A stretch of 64,000 nt of DNA, taken from assembly GCA_031761405.1 (NCBI GenBank), contig JASEVX010000005.1:36533198-36597197 (forward strand). The letters run 5' to 3'. The translations under genes and the position numbers were made by a program. Under the pieces are notes generated by a model, which saw only the letters and a list, made by a program, of their open reading frames with translations, did no database searches and was not told the origin of the DNA. The stretch comes from Serripes groenlandicus. Lineage: Eukaryota; Mollusca; Bivalvia; Cardiida; Cardiidae. Positions 41,457 through 52,834 of the stretch are shown here, one piece after another (positions within the stretch are counted from its first letter, which is position 1; each line of letters starts with the position of its first letter).

Positions 41457-42135
41457 AATGCTAACAGAAACAACAACAACGAAAAATATTTACATAGTCG
41501 GTTTTGAACAATCGGTTGATATATTTGTTTTCCTTACTGCAAACTAATTTACTCACATCCGTTATAGTTCCATCATTGATGCAGAGACAGATTAATAATA
41601 ATTATGTCAGTACTACTTTGGTACCGGATTGTTACTAATATTTGAGTTTTATCGAGACATTATCTACATATAATTAAAATATGTAAATATTATCTTCGTC
41701 ATGATTGGGCAGATAATAAATATCATTGCGCGTTCTATCTGCCTTGCAAATAACTGATGATACACAAATCTGGAAATTCCAAAAGGTTCTATAAATAGCG
41801 CGCGAGAATAGATGATAAGACTGGATTTCAAAGGTTTAAGGATACACGAGGTCAGTGTGTACACACGTTATGTATACACGTCCGCCCGTTTTAGAGTCAA
41901 TTAGCAATCAATGCTGAAAGTGTAGCCTAATTTAGTTTGGAGATCGAGCATTATAATATATGCCTAGGCTATATTTTTATAAATTGAAAGTTTGGCAAAT
42001 AGTGAAATTATGCTTTTTGAGCATGTTTGTGTTTGTTTTTGCACTCACATTTTTCGAAGCAGTTTAACAACCTCAGATACATATAAATATACTGTGTTTA
42101 TATGTCTCTGACAACCCTCAATCATGCAATGTGAA

Positions 42136-42455
42136 GGGACTAAATTGATTGATTGATTGGGGTTTAACGCCGTTTTCAACAATTTCTCAGTTATATCACG
42201 GCGGCCAGTTCACCTACTCATGCATTTCCTGGTTTTCTCACACCAGTACTCCACACAACAATCGTCCCAAGCAACTGGCTGCTTTTCCACATATACTTAG
42301 CCCATTGGTGGAAGACGAATGACGCATGTCGCATTGACTTTTGTCAATCGTCGGAAAGAAAGTTGGCCGAGCTGGGATTTGAACTCACAACCCCTGGATT
42401 GACAGCCCGTGTTGCTACCGACTGAGCTACCGAGGCTCGGCTGGGACTAAATTGA
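42136..42455 (-). mobile_element. Full-length tRNA-derived SINE with target duplication
   Basis: The SINE body is 42149-42442 on the minus strand. Its head carries an A-box (TAGCTCAGTCGG) and a B-box (GAGTTCAAATCCC), the two parts of an RNA polymerase III promoter. Next comes a central region with gacaaaagtcaatgcgacat. It ends ggcgttaaaccccaatcaat with a four-base ATC-rich tail. Both sides carry the same 13 bp, GGGACTAAATTGA (42136-42148 and 42443-42455), which is a target site duplication. SINEs with this tail are common in molluscs. Confidence 0.9.
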
Positions 42456-42902
42456 ACAGACCTGTTTAATATCTGACATCATTGAAACAAACACCAAACT
42501 AATGGATACTGTTTTCTCTCCTTCCTTGATAATTTAGTCATTTCTAAAAAATGTACAAAATATTTTATCTTAATATGGCCCAGCGACCTGGTGAAGAACA
42601 TGTGATTACCCGAACACTTTAGATTACAAAAAGCCATTCTAATGAGCTAAAACGGTAGTCTATCGAGTACCAACTCGATTTTTTATAAATTTGGAATGGC
42701 CTAACTTTGAACACATCACGACCAAAAAAAATCACCAAGACAACATTCTGGCAAACTAACATTATTCTACTGTCAAAAGATGCAGGGTTGATACATTCTC
42801 AAATTTACCCGCAGTCATCGCAAGCCCTACACCGATATACTGCTTGTTACTTTGCAGGATTTTCCATACGATCGCCACTACAGTGCCATTGGCGCTTTGA
42901 TT

Positions 42903-43970
42903 ATATTGTGGGATGGGCTTTGATTTTTTAAAGGGCAAGCAGGATTTGGAATTGAGTGTTGCACTTATCCTAATGAAACACTCGCCTGCCTCTGCATGTT
43001 TTAGCTTAACTTAACATTTTCATGTTCTTTCCATCACCAACTCAGTCATCTGTTAGTAATCAACTCTATGAACGAAATAATCGCGTCAAATTCTTGAATC
43101 GCGTCAAAATCATAACGAACAAACTGTCAAAATCAAATGTTGAACTGTGTAATACAAATTTAGAATAAAAGGATGACTCAGTTACAGTATGTTGTAACAA
43201 CCAATATCCGCGGGTCATTTATCTGATTTTGGCCGAAAGAAAAGATCGATTTCTTGCAAGATTTATTCGTTCCTTATTCGTTCTGCCTATCATAATCAAA
43301 GTATTCTAAACGCTTTATAAACAAGTGTTTAGAACATTGAATCGCAATCGTAAAGCGCTCAAATTATTTGATGAAATCTCTTTCTTAGAAGTAGGGAATT
43401 TAGACGCGGACCTTGTCGAAAGCACCTATCCAAAATGCAAAAGTCATCGTTAATCGTTGACTTATTGCCGATTATACTCATGTTTTTGCGGAAACCTGCC
43501 TGTGGTATATATGTGAAAGGAAAATTACCTATTGAAAACGAATGCATAACTAAAACGACTTTGATGGGCTTCGTTACTAGAAACATGTTCTATACGCAAC
43601 TTTGTCGAAGGAATATATGGACTGAGAGAAAGAGAAAGAAAAGGCTAAGCAATGCATTCTATCATTATGAATAAGGACATGAACGAATATGTATGGACTA
43701 GCGCCTAGAATTTTGTACTAGCCCGATCCTTTATTCCACTCGCTTATGCTAGCGGGCGCGTGGATGTTTACATCTCTGCCGAAAGTGAAGGAAGGGTTAC
43801 AATTTACAAAGGGTAATTGCGCGGTGAAGTGCTATATTGGCGTAGTGATATCTAAATAATTTTGTAATTCAGGCTGATTTGTTTGCTCTATTTTTGTATG
43901 TGTTCTGGGGCATTTACATCACGTGACTTCAAAATTCAACATGTAACAATGGTCTCGTTTGCGCATGCGC
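42903..43970 (-). repeat. Inverted repeat 2, right arm
   Basis: Reverse-complement copy of 39534-40524. The similarity includes cactcgcttatgctagcggg, the gcgcatgcgc box and cacgtgacttc. No coding frame is conserved between the arms. Confidence 0.9.
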
Positions 43971-44339
43971 GCAACTCAACCAAAAATAGAGATAGAGCTC
44001 CTGTAAAGTTTTTGGGATAGGGGCGTTTCGCCACTATCTCATAGCGAAGCTGCTTTCGAAAAGTCGGATTAAAAGCTGCAACCGCAGTCCACATGTGTAT
44101 ACCTACACCAACATCGAGTTTTGATTGGTTATAATCTGCCTTTTCAACGATTTCATTGGTTCGACCGAATCACAAAACCCTCCGCTTGCATAAATTTATG
44201 AGACAAAATAGTTTCTATGAATGAAACTCACTCTGAACTATGGTTGACCTCAATGTCAGTAGTGTGAGGTAACGTCGACCGTTCTGTGACCCCATTAGTT
44301 TACAACAGTCGACTTATAGAGAAATGTGCAAAGCACTGT

Positions 44340-45130
44340 AAATACAATTATTGAAAGGAGTTGAAACCATTGTGGCAAAAGTAGAAATTGCCTACGAAAA
44401 GCAATTTCCCCTTTTGTCACAATGTTTTCGATTGTCGTCTGCTGCACATGCGTCTGTAAGCGTCTGTAGGCGGAAAATGGTTACATCCTTCCCATGGAAG
44501 CGGAACCCTTTCCGTGATACTATAACAGTTCGAATATTTAAAAAATATTGTTGAAAATGGAGCTATTGCTGACAATGAGCAATTCCTCCTTTTCACACAA
44601 TGCTTTCAAACACGTTTCAAATTAATTCTTTTCATATTTAAACGTTTTACTATGGACGTTCTTTCCCTCTTTCTCCCTTCCGGACACATTTTGAATAACA
44701 TGCTAGAGATGAATGATTACGAGCAATTTTGCCGTACATCAAGGGGAAAAATATATAGTTGAAACCTTTGTGGAAAAAGAGGAAATAGGTCATGATAAAC
44801 AATTCTGCAGCCGTCTGCTGCACATGCGTCAAAAAGCGACTGTAAGCGGGAAAGGGTTGAACCGTTCCCGTTATAGCTACTTAGTTACAAACAAATGTTG
44901 AAAGTATATTTGCAAACGGAGCAATTGCTGACAATGAGCAATTCCTCCTTTTCAAACAATGCTTTGAAACATGAATCAATTTGTTTCTATAACCTAGATA
45001 ACGAAAACATTTGTCTACAGTTATTATTTTAACCTTTGCCCCTTTTAGACACATTTGACTAACCTTAACAGATGAATGATACTCAACAAGTTTGTCTTTT
45101 TCCACAATGTTTTCATCACTATTCATCACT
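44340..45130. mobile_element. Cluster of decayed TTAA-MITE hairpins
   Basis: At least four related copies follow each other: 44356-44440 (ccattgtggcaaaagtag and its reverse arm), 44545-44620, 44755-44870 (ending gcgggaaagggttgaa, so the TTAA is mutated to TTGA), and 44895-44980. A further half near 45000-45120 has ttaacctttgcccc. Short reading frames here are inside the hairpins and are not genes. Confidence 0.7.
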
Positions 45131-45446
45131 ATTCAAAATCATACTTTTATTAATTCAGGTCAATAGTTATGCCTTAGTTCAATGTTGTTTGCTGTATATT
45201 TAGTCTATGTGGTCAAGGTTAAGGAATACTGTAAACAAACTTGTTACAACATAATTCGTCCAAAGAGAGAGGTCCTACTGTGTATGCATGCCATGAAATA
45301 ATGTTACAAACGGTCTCACCGCTACTGGGGAATTGTTGGTAAAACAGGTCGCGTTTTGTGTTGAATATTCTCATGTGTCGCTGTATGTAGACCCTACTAG
45401 GAAATAGAAATTAAATCTACAAATTATAGATAAGTTAATTTCAACA

Positions 45447-45650
45447 TTGATTGATTGGGATTTCTTCAGTCATATCACGGCGGCCAGTTCACCTACAAAT
45501 GTATTTCCTGGTTTTCTCAAACCAGTACTCCTCACAACAATCTTCCCAAGCAACTGGCTGCGTTTCCACATAGACTTAGCCATTGGTGAAAGACGAATGA
45601 CGCATGTCGCATTGACTTTTGTCAAACGTCGGAAAGAAATTTGGCCGAAT
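45447..45650 (-). mobile_element. SINE fragment without tRNA head
   Basis: Same family as 42149-42442, with ttgattgattggga tail and gcatgtcgcattgactttt centre. It stops at ttggccgaattt, where the tRNA-like head should begin. Confidence 0.85.
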
Positions 45651-45659
45651 TTGTGAACA

Positions 45660-47032
45660 CATCCGAGTTATAACCGCAAGGTCATTATTTATTTTATTAT
45701 TGAGAAGCTTCTAGCGATTTTGGGACTAAAATTATAATGTATATGCATTTGCGTTAATTTAAGACTCAACGTTCATCAACGTGTAATATAGTCCTAGATG
45801 TATCTGTTGACAAATAAACTAGAAATGTAGTCTAAATAGGTTTTTGAAAATTAACCTTGACGGTCCGGTCCCGTTTCGGAGATACAATTAAATTGCAAAT
45901 ACTTTACAAATACCATAATCTAAGCTGACGTGTTTTGACGCATCGAACCAGTCTTCTGTAATCAATACTTGAGTTGTCTCCGTCTGTAAAGCTTGGAGGT
46001 ATAATCCGGCGTCCGGCCGGCTGTCTGCCTGAATGTGCATTCGTCCGTCCGTCATGGATTGCATGTATTGGTTAACACGTTGTTTCTGTATGGCAGATTT
46101 ATTTCAAAGTGGTCACAATTATACCCGTGTGATCAGGAGAACGGCAAAGTACTAGGTACATAACTCTGGTCTGTTTTTTCAGTTATCTCCATTTTTCCTT
46201 ATTTAGTTCAGCGATTGTCTCAATTAACTTTCATTGTATCAATTTCAAACTTGGTTTGTATGTAACTTATGACCTACAGATTTGCAGTGCACCATTACCA
46301 TAAATTTAGCATGCTGCGTTTGGAGTGTGTATATTTTTGTCTTTCAATGTTCTCCCTTATTATATGCAACACATGCGTTCCGTGGAATTCCCTTTTTCGT
46401 TAATGAGTGCTTCCCCAAGATTTGTACTTCGTCAAATCTAATCTGTTCTTTAGGTGTAAACTCATTTTTTTCATTTCTTCGGTTATTGTCTCAATATATG
46501 TCCAATATATCAATTTAAGACTTGGTGTATAGGAAACTCAGAGCTGCAATTGTGCAGTGCAAAAGAAACATAACTCTATCATGCTTTCGATCGTCTTTCA
46601 TTTATCAGCATGATTACAATATACATTGTGGATCTTTAGTGATTTCTGAACTAGAAATATTTTAATTAAGGGTAGCTGCTCGGGTTTTTTTTGTCAATCT
46701 TTTGTCCTTCGATATTTTGTTTATACAAGAAAAGGGTAAAACTTTGACAAATGAGGTATATGTTATTGGCAGGCAATATGTGTTGCTTCAAACATTTTTG
46801 GTTTGGTTTGTTTAAAGGTCATTGTTTCATTGTTTCAACAATGTTTGTCCATATGATCTATGCCATATGTTTTCAATTTACATATGCCCCTATACCATCA
46901 GCGCTTTCAGCGCTTTGATTCCTTTTAATCTCCCAGAAGAGTTTTGAGTAAACCTCCAAGCTAAAGAGCGTCAAAGGAGATAATATTTCAAGGGAGATAA
47001 AAGGGGTTATTGCACAGAGTAATGGGAGACAG
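45660..47032. other. Non-coding stretch
   Basis: No gene recognised. It contains a dispersed-repeat-like start (gcttggaggtataatccgg, ctgtctgcctg) near 45990-46060. At its right end is the inverted copy of the first array's edge motif (about 46985-47020). Confidence 0.5.
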
Positions 47033-48106
47033 GTGTAACCCTTACCCACATACAACACATCTAAAGCAGACGAGTTTACTTCTTACCCATATACAACACA
47101 TCTATAGCAGACGAGTGTAACTCTTACCCACATACAACACATATAAAGCAGACGAGTGTAACCCTTACCCACATACAACAAATCTATAGCAGACGAGTGT
47201 AACCCTTACCCACATACAACACATATAAAGCAGACGAGTGTAACCCTTACCCACATACAACAAATCTATAGCAGACGAGTGTAACCCTTACCCACATACA
47301 ACACATCTATAGCAGACGAGTTTAACCCTTTCCAACATACAACACATCTAAAGCAGACGAGTTTACTTCTTACCCATATACAACAAATCTAAAGCAGACG
47401 AGTGTAACCCTTACCCACATACAACACATCTATAGCAGACGAGTGTAACTCTTACCCACATACAACACATATAAAGCAGACGAGTGTAACCCTTACCCAC
47501 ATACAACAAATCTATAGCAGACGAGTGTAACCCTTACCCACATACAACACATATAAAGCAGACGAGTGTAACCCTTACCCACATACAACAAATCTATAGC
47601 AGACGAGTGTAACCCTTACCCACATACAACACATCTATAGCAGACGAGTTTAACCCTTTCCAACATACAACACATCTAAAGCAGACGAGTTTACCTCTTA
47701 CCCATATACAACAAATCTAAAGCAGACGAGTGTAACCCTTACCCACATACAACACATATATAGCAGACGAGTGTAACCCTTACCCACATACAACACATAT
47801 AAAGCAGACGAGTTTACGTCTTTCCCACATTCAACAAATCTATAGCAGACGAGTATAACCCTTACCCATATACAACAAATCTATAGCATACGAGTTTACT
47901 TTTTACTTCTTTCCCACATACAGCACAAATAAAGCAGACGAGTTTACACCTTTCCCACATACAACAAATATATAGCAGACGAGTGTAACCGTTTCCCACA
48001 TACAGCACATATAAAGCAGACGAGTTAACTTCTTTCCCACATGCAACAAATCTACAGCAGACGAGTGTAAGCATTTCTCACATACAACAAATCTAAAGCA
48101 GACGAC
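47033..48106 (+). repeat. Second, small array of the same satellite
   Basis: About 26 units of mostly 41 bp, in the same orientation as the giant array. They carry a distinctive gtgtaacccttacccac form that is rare in the large array. A 328-bp higher-order repeat (eight units) is visible: the tccaacatac unit occurs at 47331 and 47659 with the same neighbours. The last unit reads aaatctaaagcagacgac and runs on into MITE interior. Confidence 0.95.
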
Positions 48107-48250
48107 TTTGAAAACTTCTGGGTAAAACTATGGGAAACCTTTAAAAGGAAAATGTAATAAGAGTTGAAAACACTGGTGAAAGGACTAATTGCTCATGATG
48201 AGCTATTTCTTCGTTTGTTACTATGTTTTCGAACGTCGTCTGCTGCAGAA
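48107..48250 (+). mobile_element. MITE body fused to the end of the second array
   Basis: Directly after the last satellite unit come tttgaaaac, then gagttgaaaacactggtgaa, aattgctcatgatgagc and gttttcgaacgtcgtctgc. This is the order found inside the TTAA-MITEs. The right tip (…gggaaagggttaa) is missing. The array therefore replaces what would be the left tip of this MITE. Confidence 0.8.
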
Positions 48251-48349
48251 ATTATATCAGAGGACAGCAAACTTATGTCAGGTCCCTAGGTGACTTATTA
48301 CGGAGATTATGTGTGAACTGCCTTTAACTATTTATAATATAACCTTATT

Positions 48350-48545
48350 GGAAGACAGTGGTGCAGAGGTAGAGCGTCGGCCTCTCACATCAAAGGTCCC
48401 TGGTTCGAGTCCCGTGATGAGCGGTCCTGACTTTGGGATTTTTCCACACAATCGGCGCGAGTACTGGTTAAGTATCCAGGAAGCAGACATCGAGAGTGAT
48501 TAATATAAGCTTAAAGCTTGTTTCACAATCGATTTAAAATAAATA
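48350..48545 (+). mobile_element. tRNA-derived SINE, different head
   Basis: A tRNA-like head with an A-box-like tggtgcagaggtagagc and a perfect B-box (GGTTCGAGTCCCG) is followed by a non-tRNA body and an A-rich end (gatttaaaataaataag). The acceptor ends do not pair, so it is not a tRNA gene. Confidence 0.65.
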
Positions 48546-49039
48546 AGTTTAAACTAATATAACCTTTTCTGTTGAAAAACAGACCACTGATTCTAGTCTT
48601 ACTTTCATATTTTTTCAAAGACTAGGTCATAGACATAGCTGCTAAGCATTTATTTGCTAAACCGTACAATGTAAAACAATCAAATTGACTGTAATTGTGT
48701 TTGTTTGCTACGTTTACTGCAATACTAGTATATTGATAAAAGTCTTAAGGTCAATACAAGTGGACAGTCGAGGATATAATATTTTAGCTGTTTTCTTGAA
48801 TTGGGGGCAATATTTGACAGGACGGCTTCAGCTTCAAATGACAAGCTTCAAGGGTACGAAATTGCCGAAATATACCGGGTACGAAATAACTGCGAACGAA
48901 GTTCCATAAAATACAAGAAGAATTTTGATGCAAAGCATCAAAGACGCCGCGCATGATTTTGAAGCATGACTTAAAGGAAGTAGATGCAGTTCAAAACATT
49001 TCACCAGAGACATATAAACACATACCTGTGCAAACAGAC

Positions 49040-49135
49040 AGGATATTAATATTTCGAACAAGAAGGCCAAATGTCCCTTTATTTTAAACAAGAAGGCCAA
49101 GGTGTGCCTATATTGCTCACCTGGCTACCATAGCC
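49040..49135. repeat. ACAAGA-type dispersed repeat starts
   Basis: Two overlapping starts (aacaagaaggccaaatgtcc and aacaagaaggccaaggtgtg) lead into tattgctcacctgg. A related start is at 50758-50800 (acaagaggaccatgatggtc, ctatatcgctcacctg). This is a common bivalve repeat opening. Confidence 0.6.
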
Positions 49136-49139
49136 TATA

Positions 49140-51231
49140 TAAAAATGTTACCAGGAGCAAAAAGGGTCAATATTGACCACAGACATATACACATATGTGT
49201 TTATATGTCTCTATATTGACGTAGGGATTAAACGTTTTATATGCTACGATCTATGTGATATTCAGCATGTGAAGTTTAGTCGTGAAATGACAAGTTAAGT
49301 CCTGAAACCATTTGGTTTACTGTTTGCTCAACATTCACTGCAACTATAATGTGTCATACAATCTGAAGTTTCTCAAGGTTATTTTTACCAATAAACTGTT
49401 TTAAATCCTCTTACTAGATCAATTAGATAAAAACAACAACATAGGTGCTTAAATATTAACATATATTAAGTTGTATTGCCTCTAGTTATAAGTTAAGTGT
49501 GACACAAGCTTTGGGAGGAGAGGGGGAATCTATTCTCCCTCCAGTTTAACAGAAGTATGATAGCAAAAACGGGAGTATATATATATATATAAAAAGAAGT
49601 AAATTAAAAATATTTATGATCAAGATTGAGCATTATGAAAGTTCACATGTATAGTTTACATATAGCAAGAATCATTACGTCTGTTTTGTTTGTTGTAATG
49701 TCACTTTAATCGTTTTGAACATGCCAGAAGAAAACTGAAAAATAAACAAAAGAAAATGGTCAAGTCAGTTCCCCAAAAGCAAAGAGCGAAAACCAGTTGG
49801 TACGAATCGTTCATCTCGAACGAAACATGAAAGACCGAATACGAATCGTATGAATTTTAGAAATCGGATGAAATCGTGAAAACAGCGAAGTATTCATAAC
49901 GGAAGGAAGCAGAGACAACTTAATTACTCTATGGGAACCGATAACACCTTGTCGTCTATTAAATAACAATGACCCAAATCGCCAAGCGATGACATGTTGC
50001 ATTTACAAATAATAGATTGGGTAACTTTACGGCCCTGCCTATTGCATAGTTGGGTTAACGTTGTTTTTACAGTTTCTAGAATTATAATGTAATATGTAGT
50101 AATTAAAATGAATCATCATTGATTTTGTTAAAGATTACCAATTTATTTAAAAATCTCAATATTGTAAATAGGCAAAAACATCGCCAGAAACTTTTTTCTG
50201 AGCTTTGATAAATCGGGCCAGGACGTAAACCAAACTATAAAAAATGCGTAGCCTAGGAAGTTAGAGGAAAGTTATTAAATACCCATTACATGTTTTGTAA
50301 TAACGGTAGAAGACATACGTATTTTGTATCTTGGTGTTTCTTAAATCATTTTATACAATTTATTTATTCATAAAGGTGTTTTTTTTATTAAAACCTATCC
50401 CATACTAACGCCGCGCTTCCACGCGACGTCAAGGTACCTATTTCTTGTAAACCTTTCTTAGCTTTTGTTATCGTCAAGTCATTCTCCGTGATCTGCAGTT
50501 AGCTTAGCCCATATTTCAAGCTATACGGGATTATTTGTTCGTCCTCGATTAGACATGCAGCAGACGCTAATGCTAAAATGTCATTACAATATCAGCATTA
50601 TATAAAGTAATTTACTCTGTTTAATAGTTGTTCCACATTACTGAATGTTCTTTTCAAATAAATAAATATTTCTTGATTTATGTAGTTCTTATAAAACGTT
50701 ATTGCATAAATCTTTTAAATAGTAAAATGTATAGACTGTTTTCGGTCTACTAATCCAAACAAGAGGACCATGATGGTCCTATATCGCTCACCTGATTTAA
50801 TCAAACTTAAAACGTTTTTATTGTTCTTTGTCTATACATGTATACAGAAAACAAGCAACACCCCCTGGTGGCCATGTTTATCATCGTATCAAAATAATTT
50901 GAAGTCTTAGTAGAGGGGCACCCAAAGAACATTTATGGCAAATGAACGAGAATATTTTTAAAGTGTTTACCTTAACAAGTATATGTAAAACAAGTGATTT
51001 TTGTTAGATATAAACTTTGACAAACATCAGGGCCGATTTTAATACAAGATATGTATATGTGGTTCGTTCACCAGTATGTATGTATATTTGAGACCCATTA
51101 TACACATACCCATAGAGAAAGCCAATAACAAGAACCTGTGTATGAAACAATTTAACTGGAGAAGAACGTGCTGTGATGTTTTTCAATGTTTATTTCGTTG
51201 GGTCTTAGCATAACAAGAATGTATAGTCACG
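49140..51231. other. Non-coding stretch
   Basis: No gene recognised. It contains a (TA)n run at about 49577-49592 and the dispersed-repeat start at 50758. Confidence 0.5.
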
Positions 51232-51269
51232 CCAGGGACACTATATTACATGTAATATAGTGTCCCTGG
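51232..51269. repeat. Perfect 38-bp palindrome
   Basis: CCAGGGACACTATATTACA is followed at once by its exact reverse complement with no spacer. It could extrude a 19-bp cruciform or fold as a hairpin RNA. No family was recognised. Confidence 0.95.
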
Positions 51270-51566
51270 ATATGCTTAGCAAAAACAAATCGTTTACTGA
51301 GGAAATATTGACGGAAAAGGAAAATGAGATCGTACCAAATTTCACTTATCAAAAGTTCACCTGGTTGTGCATGTGTCGAATATTGTAGCAAGATAACGTA
51401 TTAACCGCAGCATACACCATGTGTCCCTTTTTTTTTTTTTAACAAAACCTACGTTCAAATTAATAGATCATTAGTTATGCACTTACATGTTATCAACGGT
51501 ATAATCGAGATGATGCACATGAATACCGCTATCGAGAGAAGATAACCGATATTTACAAACTTAATA

Positions 51567-51796
51567 TTAACCCTTTCCCTCATATAGACTCTTTCTGACG
51601 CCTCTGCAGCAGACGGCTTTTTGAAAACATAGTGACAAAAGAAGAAATTGCACAAAACATGCAATTTCTCCTTTTGCCACAATGTTTTCCACTTTTTGTC
51701 ATAGGTTATCCATTCAATTATGGAGATTTTTTATGTTTTGACAAAATACGTTCAAAGTCGTCTGCTGCAGAATTGTCGTATGAGGGAAAGGGTTAA
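51567..51796. mobile_element. Intact 230-bp TTAA-MITE with hairpin core
   Basis: Perfect 18-bp inverted ends, TTAACCCTTTCCCTCATA and TATGAGGGAAAGGGTTAA. Inside are subterminal inverted motifs (ctgcagcagacggc and gtcgtctgctgcag). A central hairpin has 30-nt arms with three mismatches around a 7-base loop (arms end gaaattgca and tgcaatttc, near 51622-51690). It is the best full-length example of the family in the window. Confidence 0.92.
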
Positions 51797-52834
51797 ACAA
51801 TAGACTTTACCGCCTTATAATTGTTAAGGTTTGATATGAACCATGTTCATGACACTTGTAATTGCATATTATAGTTCTCATTCCACGTATGTAGTGTATT
51901 CTTCAGTGGTATACAAACACTTAAAAAACTATATTTAAACACACCAATTAAGATACATCTATATTCCTACTGATTTAACAACCTAGTAGAAATACAAATT
52001 GCGCACACAAGTGTGTGTAAACATTATTGAAAACATAATGAAGTCTTCTTTTACAAAACATTGAACAAACAGTGAAGTCTTCTTTGACAAAACATTGAAA
52101 CATATGAAAACTTCATATCACATAGAAAAATAATAGCAAGAGATTTACTGTTAGCGAAAATGAGAACAGAGCTGAAAATTCTTATTATTGTTTAAACGGT
52201 CAAGGACATACATACTTCAAGAATTAATGGCACATGTACAAGTATTTTATGATCCATAAACATTGTACGAAATTATGCAAAGAGTATTTTTAGTAGTATA
52301 CAGCTATTTACTCCTCTTGAGGACAAAAGCGAAAAACTATTCTTCCAAGTGAATGACTATTGACCGAGAGTTAAACTTCTTCATACACAGGTTCTTGCCA
52401 ATGGCTTTCTGCATGGGGAAGTGTGGTCCGTGGCATGTGCAAATGCATATCTTAGATGTAAATGAGTCTTGATGATTGTCAACGTATAAACACACCAAAA
52501 TAAACGTTGACAAGCATCACAGCACATTCTTTTTCAGTTGAAAACATACACAGGTTCCAGTTGATGGCTTTCTGTATTTAGTTTGCGCGTCCACGCATGA
52601 TATTATTACATATAAACTCAAACGGTTGAGCCATATACAACGTTTATAGCTATCAATAGTACAGTAATCAAAGCACTGAAAGGGCTTACGGCTTTGGGGA
52701 TGCTGGAAGGTTGGAGAAGTAGGGAACATGTGAAAGGAAATAACAATTGCAGCTTATGTTTATGTATTTATTGTTAAGAAGGTGAAAGATCATATCATAA
52801 ATAGTAAATATTATGAAACTGTCAATTTGAAAAC
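51797..52834. other. Non-coding stretch
   Basis: No gene recognised. A short direct repeat (aagtcttcttt-acaaaacattgaa) occurs at about 52043 and 52075. Confidence 0.5.

Noticed and set aside
44351..44554. 67-codon plus-strand frame
   Set aside because: It lies entirely within a decayed MITE hairpin and overlaps frames on the opposite strand.
48350..48430. tRNA gene with GGTTCGAGTCC B-box
   Set aside because: No pairing acceptor stem. It continues into a SINE-like body with an A-rich end.
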